Assembly (NCBI RefSeq): GCF_020736365.1
Contig: NZ_CP085988.1
Location: forward strand, 298,501 to 362,500
Source: Clostridium sp. M62/1
GTDB taxonomy: Bacteria; Bacillota; Clostridia; Lachnospirales; Lachnospiraceae
Length of the DNA: 64,000 nucleotides
Reading direction: 5' to 3'
The first letter of the stretch is position 1, and every line of letters begins with the position of its first letter. The notes under the pieces are model-generated. The model did no database searches. It was not told where the DNA came from and was given only the letters and a program-made list of their open reading frames with translations. A program made the translations under genes and the position numbers. This document shows, piece after piece, positions 23,908 through 30,638 of this stretch.

Positions 23908-24354
23908 ATGTTATATACGATTGGAGAAATGGCAAAAAAAATGAACCTGTCACCATCCACGCTGCGGTATTACGACAAAGAAGGGCTTTTGCCATTTGTG
24001 GAGCGTTCCGGCGGCGGTATCCGAATGTTCAAGGATTCTGATTTGGAGTGGCTTTCCATTATTGAATGTCTCAAAAAATCCGGCATGGTGATCAAAGATA
24101 TTAAAAAGTTTATTGACTGGTGCATGGAGGGAGATTCCACCATAGAACAGCGTTTGAATTTAATCGACAGGCAAAGAGAACTTGTTCTCGCACAAATCGC
24201 ACAGATGCAGGAAACTCTTTCTGTTTTGGATTATAAGCACTGGTATTATGAAACTGCGAAAAAAGCCGGAACCTGTGCGGTACATCAAAATATGGGCCTA
24301 CAGGATATTCCAGAAGAATTTCTCTGTGTGAAAGAAAATATGAGTAGGTCTTAG
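23908..24354 (+). CDS. MerR-family transcriptional regulator
   Basis: 148 residues. N-terminal MerR HTH (YTIGEMAKKMNLSPSTLRYYDKEGLLP), then a coiled-coil dimer helix and an effector tail. Cysteines occur at about 69, 92, 125 and 139, compatible with thiol-based sensing of electrophiles as in AdhR/NmlR-like regulators, though the pattern does not prove it. GGAGG precedes the ATG. It is divergent from the reductase operon and flanks the long-spacer promoter. Confidence 0.9.
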   Translation: MLYTIGEMAKKMNLSPSTLRYYDKEGLLPFVERSGGGIRMFKDSDLEWLSIIECLKKSGMVIKDIKKFIDWCMEGDSTIEQRLNLIDRQRELVLAQIAQMQETLSVLDYKHWYYETAKKAGTCAVHQNMGLQDIPEEFLCVKENMSRS

Positions 24355-24531
24355 CGGAATTTTTACAAGTACAAGAAAGTGGCAAGCAATGCCGGTGTTA
24401 ATACACTCGGCCCGCAGAGTGAAAAATCCTGCCGTGATTTCCCCCTCCGCTTTGCTTGTTGAGGGTAGCGCCCCCAAGCCCCCTTGAACGCAGAATTTCA
24501 TTCTGCGGCTGCGCGTCCGTTGGACGCTTTG

Positions 24532-24567
24532 GACCATGACCGGCTCACCGCTGGTCATGGTCTTTTT
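24532..24567 (+). terminator. Terminator facing the MerR gene, overlapping the relaxase stop
   Basis: GACCATGACC (24532-24541) and GGTCATGGTC (24553-24562) form a perfect 10-bp stem followed by TTTTTCC on the + strand. A second hairpin, CGCAGAAT/ATTCTGCG, is at 24489-24507. Together they close the gap between the cargo and the transfer genes. Confidence 0.7.
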
Positions 24568-25960
24568 CCTGTTCTTTTTTCTGCTCCTCGTCCATTTTCA
24601 GCAACCGGTCTACATTGGCCTTGGCGGTCAAAAGTTCCCGCATTTCCTCGCGGGAGCGCCGGTACTCGGCGTAGGTTTTCTTCTTTTCCTCCAGCAGTTT
24701 GGCATACTCGGCTTGCAGGTCCTTGACCTTGGGCAGCTTCATCACACCCATCTCGTCAAAGGCGTTTTTTGCCGCCTGATGAAGCAGGATTTCTTCCTCA
24801 TGCTCATCCCGGAATTTCCGGGAATAACCGGCCTTTCGGTAGGCGACATAAATCTCGCGGGTCTTGGCATAGTTGACGATATGGGTCCGCAGGACGGCGA
24901 TCTCCGCCATGCGCTTCTCCGCCGCCTTGATCTGTGCCGACAACTCGTTGTGGTGGGCGGTGGCTGCCGCCGCTTTTTCTGCCAGCTCCCCATAGTCCAG
25001 CAGCTGATGTTCGGTGAGAAAGTTTACGGTCTGCGCCATTTGCTTCAGGTTAAAAACCTTGGCCCAGCGTGTGTACCCAGCGCCTTTCCCAGCCTGTAAT
25101 TTTGCCTGAATGTCAACCAGCAGATTGACCTTGGGAGGCTCCGGCTGCACGGCGGATTTTTTACGGGGCGTATGCTGTTTTTCTCCGGCCAGCACCGCAC
25201 GAATTTCCGCTTCACTGTACCCGGCCCCCAGCTTGTCATCCATGCGGACTACATTCTTCCAGCCGGGCGCTTTGAGCCGGATGGCCTTCCCGCGCCGGGA
25301 TACCTCACAGCCCATTTCCGAAAGCAGCTTTAGCAGCGCGTCAAAGTCTGCGGGTTTTTGCTCCAGCGCCCGGTCAATCATCACCCGCAGCTGCTCCCGA
25401 TGGGAGGGCTTGGCCTGTTCGCCCAGCCACTTGTTGTAGCTTTTTCCGTGGGGCTTGGGGTCCTCCACAATGGACAGCCCGTTCTCAATGCAGAGGGTGT
25501 CGCTCAAGCGCCGGACGGCTTTCGTGCTGCCCCAAAAGTTGCGGAACTTCCGGTCACAATCTGTATTGACCGCCGACCAGATGATGTGATTATGGATGTG
25601 CGATTTGTCTGTGTGGGTACAGACTACAAAGGCGTGGTTGCCCTTGGTAAACCGTTTGGCAAATTCCATGCCCAGGCGGTTGGCTTCCTCCGGCGTGATC
25701 TCACCGGGCTTGAAGGACTGGCGCACATGGTAGGCGATCACATCGTCCGCACCGCGCACCCGCCCGGTAGCGGCTAGGTACTGCCGCTTTGCCAACAGGA
25801 ACTCGGCATCGGCGGTCCGGCTGTCACAGCCATAGCCGGTAATCCATTTTCCGTTGTCGGTCTTTTGCGGATTTGCCACATAGTCGATAATGTCGCTGAC
25901 CGCTTGGCTCTCGGTGCGGCCCTTGCCAGTATGCAGTGGCATGATGCGTGTGGTTGCCAT
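24545..25960 (-). CDS. Relaxase (MOBP-type, Tn1549-like) of element B
   Basis: 471 residues from ATG 25960 after GGAGG; a longer frame has no good site. Motif I region with a catalytic-type Tyr lies near the N-terminus (SDIIDYVANP), and the metal-binding motif is HTDKSHIHNHIIW at about residue 117. The C-terminal half is helical and charged. It nicks the element's oriT and pilots the strand into the recipient. In related elements mobC lies directly upstream; here seven genes (26017-29337) intervene before MobC at 29490-29834. Confidence 0.9.
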   Translation of the reverse strand: MATTRIMPLHTGKGRTESQAVSDIIDYVANPQKTDNGKWITGYGCDSRTADAEFLLAKRQYLAATGRVRGADDVIAYHVRQSFKPGEITPEEANRLGMEFAKRFTKGNHAFVVCTHTDKSHIHNHIIWSAVNTDCDRKFRNFWGSTKAVRRLSDTLCIENGLSIVEDPKPHGKSYNKWLGEQAKPSHREQLRVMIDRALEQKPADFDALLKLLSEMGCEVSRRGKAIRLKAPGWKNVVRMDDKLGAGYSEAEIRAVLAGEKQHTPRKKSAVQPEPPKVNLLVDIQAKLQAGKGAGYTRWAKVFNLKQMAQTVNFLTEHQLLDYGELAEKAAAATAHHNELSAQIKAAEKRMAEIAVLRTHIVNYAKTREIYVAYRKAGYSRKFRDEHEEEILLHQAAKNAFDEMGVMKLPKVKDLQAEYAKLLEEKKKTYAEYRRSREEMRELLTAKANVDRLLKMDEEQKKEQEKDHDQR

Positions 25961-26016
25961 AGGGAAGAACCTCCTTTCTAAAAAAGAAACGGCCTGCATG
26001 GTGCAGACCGCTTTTG

Positions 26017-26325
26017 CTATTCTATAAAATCGTCCTCGATGTCCTCTAACCGCTTCGGAGGAAACCTCATCTCGTATTGTTCTTTTGCCAGCGCACGAAC
26101 TTCCGGGCGCTTATCTTTCATTCGGTTTTTCAGCCAGGAAATCTGCTCCTTTGATAACCGCCAAGGGAGATTCCGTAAGCGGTTTACCGTCATTTGCTCC
26201 GCTTGCTTCTCCGGTGGCAAAGAAGCACAGGATTTACAGATATGCGCCGCATGACCTTTGCCGGAAAATTTTTCGTTAGCCTTATATTCTCCGCAGACTT
26301 TACAATAATGTCCATGCTTCTTCAT
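26017..26325 (-). CDS. Small zinc-ribbon-like protein of unknown function
   Basis: 102 residues. Two Cys pairs in the first 33 residues (HYCKVCGEY and HICKSCAS) look like a zinc ribbon; the rest is basic and helical. It lies 57 bases upstream of the relaxase start and 11 bases after the AbiEii-like gene. It may help DNA binding of the relaxosome or belong to the toxin cassette; no function is recognised. Confidence 0.6.
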   Translation of the reverse strand: MKKHGHYCKVCGEYKANEKFSGKGHAAHICKSCASLPPEKQAEQMTVNRLRNLPWRLSKEQISWLKNRMKDKRPEVRALAKEQYEMRFPPKRLEDIEDDFIE

Positions 26326-26336
26326 AGGCTCGATTT

Positions 26337-27176
26337 CTATTCACTGAGCGCATATAAACTGCGGACCGCCCCCATGATGATGTTCCACTCCAAATCTGCC
26401 GCATAGGAAAATTTTTTACGGTACGATTCCCAAAGTTTCTGCATCACCGGACTATTTTCCACTTCTTCAAAAACTTCGGCAGCTTCTGCAAGATGTTGTT
26501 CTGTCCCGCGTTTGTGGGCAGTGGCCCGCAGCGCATCATGGAGAATCTGTGGGTCCAATGTGTTCCCATGCAGCTGTTCCAGAATATAAATGTCATAGAA
26601 GTCTCTCATGCGGGTGTTGGTGGTGGTTCTGGTAATGATCGTTTCCAGCTTTTCGGCCAGAACCGTTTCCAGATTGTACGCCCAAATATCAATGGAGCGA
26701 TCTTCCAGCATCAGCTTGAAAGAGTATCGGACCTCCCTGGGGGTAATGGCATCTCCTGTGGAAATGTCGATCTTCAAAGGTGTTACCACACCGTCAAATG
26801 TTGTGGTCATATTCACGCGAATACCCGGATATTCCGCCTCATCCATAATCTCTGAAATGCTTTTCAGCTGGAATTTTACGCCATCGTCAAGCGGGACACT
26901 CACAATAGCGGAAATCAGATTCTCTATGTCCTCCACATTGACGTTGGCTCCTTTTACAGTAGCGTCCAAGTCCATCGTGGAACGGGCATCCAGACCAACC
27001 ATAGCCGCTACCAGCATACCACCTTTCAGAATAAATTTGTCACGATATTCAGAAAGGGAGATGCGTTCCAGAAAACGCTCCATCATATAGTTTCGCATCA
27101 AGAGCTGGGCATCCGCTGATTTTTTCTTTGAGAGATTGCGAATCAAATCTTTTAGCTGCCTTGCTGTTTTTATCAT
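26337..27176 (-). CDS. abiEii: AbiEii-type nucleotidyltransferase toxin
   Basis: 279 residues of the AbiEii/AbiGii family. The nucleotidyltransferase signature is seen as FILKGGMLVAAMVG, then STMDLDATVKG, with a second acidic strand in LKIDIS and a conserved ETVLAEKLETI. Such proteins are toxins of type IV toxin-antitoxin systems that can abort phage infection and stabilise mobile DNA. The start overlaps the stop of the antitoxin gene by 4 bases. Confidence 0.88.
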   Translation of the reverse strand: MIKTARQLKDLIRNLSKKKSADAQLLMRNYMMERFLERISLSEYRDKFILKGGMLVAAMVGLDARSTMDLDATVKGANVNVEDIENLISAIVSVPLDDGVKFQLKSISEIMDEAEYPGIRVNMTTTFDGVVTPLKIDISTGDAITPREVRYSFKLMLEDRSIDIWAYNLETVLAEKLETIITRTTTNTRMRDFYDIYILEQLHGNTLDPQILHDALRATAHKRGTEQHLAEAAEVFEEVENSPVMQKLWESYRKKFSYAADLEWNIIMGAVRSLYALSE

Positions 27177-27766
27177 AAAAGCACCTCCAAATACTGCCGC
27201 AACAGTTTTTCTACCCGGAACATACCGGCATACCGCATCAAAGTCCGCAGGTCTTTATCTTTTCTTCTGGCATACATCTTTAACGCACCTTGAAAAGTCT
27301 GCATCTCCATGCTGTTCCGGCTGCGGAGCAGATCGCAGATGGTGCGCTCCATATCATAGACAGGAACCGTATGTCCAAAAGGTGTTTGAGCCGTTGTCAG
27401 ACCCACCTCATGCAATTCTGCTTTAATGGTAAACACCTGCACACCTTCAGCTTTTAGTTTCGTAGGATTGTAGCCTGTTTTAACGGTAACGGTATATTCC
27501 ATTGGTTCACGATCTGTCAAATCATGAAAAAACAAGGCCGTATCATGGGAAAACACTGCCTGTTCAACTCGTATATGAAGTAAATACATGGCATCTACCC
27601 AAGCATCCCTGGAAAGATAAATTCCATGTGCAACTCGATCCAATTTCCGTGAACGCACATAATCATAAAAAACAGGCTTGGAAATACCAGCAGATACTAC
27701 TTGAGCTGTTCGCAGCATTCCATCCTGTATTTCCAGCAACTGATCCAGCTGTTCAAATTGTCCCAC
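27173..27766 (-). CDS. abiEi: AbiEi-type antitoxin/autorepressor
   Basis: About 197 residues from GTG 27766, which has GGAAG at a fair distance; GTG 27784 would add six residues but has no ribosome site. The N-terminal winged-helix (MLRTAQVVSAGISKPVFYDYVRSRKLDRV) and the mid segment HGIYLSRDAWVDAMYLLHIR match AbiEi. These antitoxins repress their own promoter through inverted repeats; a perfect dyad lies at 27785-27808. Confidence 0.88.
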   Translation of the reverse strand: MGQFEQLDQLLEIQDGMLRTAQVVSAGISKPVFYDYVRSRKLDRVAHGIYLSRDAWVDAMYLLHIRVEQAVFSHDTALFFHDLTDREPMEYTVTVKTGYNPTKLKAEGVQVFTIKAELHEVGLTTAQTPFGHTVPVYDMERTICDLLRSRNSMEMQTFQGALKMYARRKDKDLRTLMRYAGMFRVEKLLRQYLEVLL

Positions 27767-27784
27767 CGTACCACTTCCTTTCAC

Positions 27785-27808
27785 ACTAATATTATAAGTG
27801 ATATTAGT
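27785..27808. promoter_or_regulatory. AbiE operator candidate
   Basis: ACTAATAT (27785-27792) and ATATTAGT (27801-27808) are perfect complements overlapping a TATAAT-like box on the - strand, 19 bases before the antitoxin start. The layout suits autorepression by AbiEi. Confidence 0.65.
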
Positions 27809-27890
27809 CCAAAAGTAAAGTGATGAAAATTCGGCATAATTTTACTGACAGCTTAACATTCAACAGTTTAGGAAATATGAATAGGCAACC

Positions 27891-28328
27891 TCAGCTGCCT
27901 ATTTCGTCACAATATAAAATAATCTGTTTCTTTTTCTGTTTGGCACACCGCAGTGTTGCGGCAGCACCGCCCCAATCATGAAGGACATAGGCCACCACTA
28001 CATCAGCGGATTCTACCATCCAGCGGTTCCTATGAGAAATCGCAAAACGGCGCGGCACATTTTCCAGCGGCGGGTACACTGTGCTGTCGTAACCGGAAGT
28101 GTCTTTCCCGGTGTTGAGATAGGCCAGGACAAGAACCAGCTCAATTTGTGGGTACTTTTTCTTTTGCTCCCGCACAATGGATGCTGCCAAACCGTCAAAC
28201 TCCCCGTAGCCTCCAAGAAAAAAAGTTGTTGCTCCTTGCTCAATCAGGTTTTGTGTTACTGTGCGAAGCCAATCCGCAATATCATCTGTTTTTGTAATTT
28301 GTGAATGGCCACAAAATGTTACATTCAT
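27891..28328 (-). CDS. SLOG/DUF1273 (YpsA-like) protein
   Basis: 145 residues with the Rossmann-like SLOG pattern: VTFCGHSQI at the start, FFLGGYGEFDGLAA in the middle (glycine-rich loop) and a C-terminal SADVVVAYVLHDWGGAAATL. SLOG proteins bind nucleotides or nucleotide-derived signals and occur in several defence systems and on mobile elements. It stands alone, divergent from a small XRE gene. A signalling or defence role is possible but unproven. Confidence 0.75.
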   Translation of the reverse strand: MNVTFCGHSQITKTDDIADWLRTVTQNLIEQGATTFFLGGYGEFDGLAASIVREQKKKYPQIELVLVLAYLNTGKDTSGYDSTVYPPLENVPRRFAISHRNRWMVESADVVVAYVLHDWGGAAATLRCAKQKKKQIILYCDEIGS

Positions 28329-28410
28329 ACGATGGCACCCCTATTACCATCATACTGCAAACAACTTGATTAGTACAGATACAGGGACTAATTTTAGCAA
28401 AACTGCCCAT

Positions 28411-28426
28411 ATACTAAATATAGTAT
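28411..28426. promoter_or_regulatory. Palindrome in the XRE promoter
   Basis: ATACTA, AATA, TAGTAT: a 6-bp inverted repeat, 23 bases before the XRE start. It may be the XRE operator and could also affect the divergent SLOG gene. Confidence 0.45.
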
Positions 28427-28448
28427 AGTCACAGGGGCGGTGAATGAG

Positions 28449-28688
28449 ATGAAGCTAAACGAGGCGGTAAGCAAACGCCTTTTAGAATTACTGGATGAAA
28501 GAAATATGACACAGTATCAGCTGTATATGAAAAGCGGCGTTCCCAAATCTACTATCGGAAATGTCATCAACTGCTCGTATGATTCTGTTAAACTCCGAAT
28601 CATTCACGAGATGTGCCAAGGAATGGGGATTGGGATAGATACCTTTTTTGCATCGCCGCTTTTTCAGGAAGATAATCTGGAACCATAA
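28449..28688 (+). CDS. Small XRE-family regulator
   Basis: 79 residues from ATG 28449 (GTG 28440 would add three). A single HTH fills the protein: LLELLDERNMTQYQLYMKSGVPKSTIGNVINCSYDSVKL. It runs opposite to all neighbours and ends in a bidirectional terminator, so it is a separate unit within the insertion between relaxase and mobC. Confidence 0.82.
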   Translation: MKLNEAVSKRLLELLDERNMTQYQLYMKSGVPKSTIGNVINCSYDSVKLRIIHEMCQGMGIGIDTFFASPLFQEDNLEP

Positions 28689-28722
28689 AAACCTCCGACG
28701 AAATTTGTCGGAGGTTTTTTAT
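28687..28722. terminator. Bidirectional terminator
   Basis: AAAACCTCCGACGAAA and TTTGTCGGAGGTTTTTT form a strong stem with A and T tails, between the convergent XRE gene and the small membrane protein gene. Confidence 0.9.
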
Positions 28723-28723
28723 A

Positions 28724-29035
28724 TTATCCATACACCCTATCTTGAATGGCAAATTTCAAGTCCTGCACCTTGCCCAGCAGCCAGATGGCAGCCATCGGCA
28801 AGCCAAAGGGAGAAATCAGAAAAGCTAATATCAGAGCGATGATCCCATTTTGACGAGGACCAACAATCAACATAAACACTCCACAAAAGGCGAAGAAGGT
28901 GCTGATAAGCCCCAGCACCAAGCCGGAGAGATACACCAGCCCCGCACAGAGCCAAACAAATAAAGTCAGTGCCAGAATTACCGGAGCCACCAAAATCTTC
29001 AACAGCAATTTCAGCATAAACCCGATTGCCTTCAT
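28724..29035 (-). CDS. Small membrane protein (CD1845-like)
   Basis: 103 residues from ATG 29035 after GAGGAGG. At least three hydrophobic segments (LLLKILVAPVILALTLFVWL, YLSGLVLGLISTFFAFCGVF, IIALILAFLISPF). Proteins of this size and profile sit beside the relaxase genes in CTn/Tn1549-like elements. Function unknown; perhaps linked to the mating apparatus. Its start overlaps the stop of the next upstream gene by 4 bases. Confidence 0.7.
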   Translation of the reverse strand: MKAIGFMLKLLLKILVAPVILALTLFVWLCAGLVYLSGLVLGLISTFFAFCGVFMLIVGPRQNGIIALILAFLISPFGLPMAAIWLLGKVQDLKFAIQDRVYG

Positions 29036-29337
29036 GATTCTTCCTCCTCCCATTGTTCCCGAAAACTCTGGCAGAGAATTTCTGCCTGCCTTTCATCTTC
29101 TTCCGTTACTTCCCGGCATCCTTTGGTCCGCTTCATCACCTCGTAGCTGCTGTAATCGGAAAGCAGCACCTCAAACAGTTCATCCGGCGTCCTGCTGAGA
29201 AGTCCGTCCACACAATAACGGGAATCTCCATTCCAGGTTACGCGGAGATACCCATTCCTGCAAGGGAGAACTTCTTCCTCTAGATCACAGTCCAGATAAT
29301 CCCGAAAGATCTCCAGCACTTTTTCAAAGGTTTTCAT
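29032..29337 (-). CDS. Conserved acidic protein of Tn1549-like elements, function unknown
   Basis: 101 residues, acidic, without membrane segments (FEKVLEIFRDYLDCDLEEE at the start). Coupled by a 4-base overlap with the membrane protein gene downstream, so the two are expressed together. No domain is recognised. Confidence 0.65.
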   Translation of the reverse strand: MKTFEKVLEIFRDYLDCDLEEEVLPCRNGYLRVTWNGDSRYCVDGLLSRTPDELFEVLLSDYSSYEVMKRTKGCREVTEEDERQAEILCQSFREQWEEEES

Positions 29338-29416
29338 CTATCCTCAACTCCTTTGCAGCAATCTATTTTCTACTCATATTATCCTGCCGGTGCAGCCAAA
29401 AGACAAGGATACGGGC

Positions 29417-29469
29417 AAAAAGAAAAAGCGGAGGAAGGCGCGGCGAAGAAACGCCGTTCCTCCCTCCGC
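29417..29469 (-). terminator. Terminator after mobC
   Basis: GCGGAGG and CCTCCGC flank an inner CGGCG/CGCCG stem; on the - strand the hairpin is followed by CTTTTTCTTTTT. It ends the long transfer transcript ahead of the inserted genes. Confidence 0.75.
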
Positions 29470-29489
29470 AGATGGGGTAAATGTTCTGG

Positions 29490-29834
29490 TTATGACAGTT
29501 TAGAGAGCTGGGCCAGTATCTCCTTAACCCCCTCCCATAGCTGTTCCTGCCGCTGGGATATATCCTCCAGGTCGGCATCGTAAACCCGTCCGGTTTCATG
29601 CACCTTGCGGGTCAGCTGGTTTAGGTTATTGCTGGAATAGCGCATGAGAGACACCAGTTCTTTCAGTTCCGGCAAATCCAGCTGCACCACATAGCCGTCC
29701 ACAGCCATTTTCCGCAGATAGGCGCTCAGGTTTTTTGTCCCAAACTGCGCCATTTTCTTCTGGATCGCATCCATCTCCGCAGCGGAAACCCAAAACAGGA
29801 CCGGTACATCCCGCTTGCGCCTGGGGCTGCTCAT
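29490..29834 (-). CDS. mobC: MobC-like relaxosome accessory protein
   Basis: 114 residues: a basic N-terminus with a ribbon-helix-helix-like segment (VPVLFWVSAAEMDAIQKKMAQFG) followed by NLSAYLRKMAVDGYV and the family segment YSSNNLNQLTRKVHETG. MobC proteins help the relaxase open oriT. Its start overlaps the stop of the upstream gene by 4 bases. The usual direct neighbour, the relaxase, is displaced by 3.5 kb here. Confidence 0.85.
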   Translation of the reverse strand: MSSPRRKRDVPVLFWVSAAEMDAIQKKMAQFGTKNLSAYLRKMAVDGYVVQLDLPELKELVSLMRYSSNNLNQLTRKVHETGRVYDADLEDISQRQEQLWEGVKEILAQLSKLS

Positions 29835-30637
29835 CGCTCCGGCTCCCGTTTCTTCGGGACGGCAGGCTTGCGGGCAGGCGATTCCTGCCTGAGCTTTTGC
29901 AGGACAGAGCTTTTCTGCTGTTCCTGCATGGTTTTTCTGGCCTGCCTGGTAAACAGATCGGTCAGACCGGGATTGACCCCATCCACAACCAGATAGGCAC
30001 AGTGGCGGGAAGCGCCGCTGTCCTCCGGCATGGGAATGGTTTTCGCCCAGGCTTTATTGTCCTGAGAGATACGCCCGTCATGGTTCTTGTGCTGGATGGT
30101 GTTGGCAAGAATAAACTGTACCCGTTCCGTCCCGAACTTTTCCAGCACATCTTTGACCGCCGCCTCCGTATCCAGCCGGTTCTCTGCATAGTGAGCGCTG
30201 ATAGCCTGTTCAATGGCTTCTTTGCAGGCGCTGTTTGCCTGATAAGAACGGTTATACTGTGCCATCTCTCCATGCTCGGACGCATAGGCGGCAGAATGGG
30301 GATAGAGAGGGGCAGTTCGTAATTCTTCCTGCGCCCTGCACACATCATCGGCACGGTTCTCAATGCTGTCCCGGATCACATCCATGTAGCCGGTTTCCAG
30401 TTTTTCAAAATAGCGGTACACATCCGCCAGCGGCGTGGGGGAATCCAAAAGCGCCTGGGCCTGGGCGTCGCTCAGTTCCAGTTCCTCCATCGCCATCACA
30501 ATGTCCTCCCGGACGGTGTACTCATAGGCGTGGTCCAGAACCTCTGCCGGAGGCTGGCTTTTCAGCCAGTCCCGGTATTGGTCCTGTTCAGCGGCCATCT
30601 TCTCATGGAGGGCCGTATTCAGATCGTTGGGGTTCAT
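29831..30637 (-). CDS. DUF3849/DUF3847-like protein of conjugative elements
   Basis: 268 residues from ATG 30637 behind GGAGGTGCG. A first helical part of about 90 residues is followed by a DUF3849-like region (APLYPHSAAYASEHGEMAQYNRS, then a long helix) and a basic tail. Almost every Tn1549-like element carries such a gene next to mobC and the giant helicase gene; no activity is known. Stop and start overlap both neighbours. Confidence 0.75.
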   Translation of the reverse strand: MNPNDLNTALHEKMAAEQDQYRDWLKSQPPAEVLDHAYEYTVREDIVMAMEELELSDAQAQALLDSPTPLADVYRYFEKLETGYMDVIRDSIENRADDVCRAQEELRTAPLYPHSAAYASEHGEMAQYNRSYQANSACKEAIEQAISAHYAENRLDTEAAVKDVLEKFGTERVQFILANTIQHKNHDGRISQDNKAWAKTIPMPEDSGASRHCAYLVVDGVNPGLTDLFTRQARKTMQEQQKSSVLQKLRQESPARKPAVPKKREPER

Positions 30638-30638
30638 G

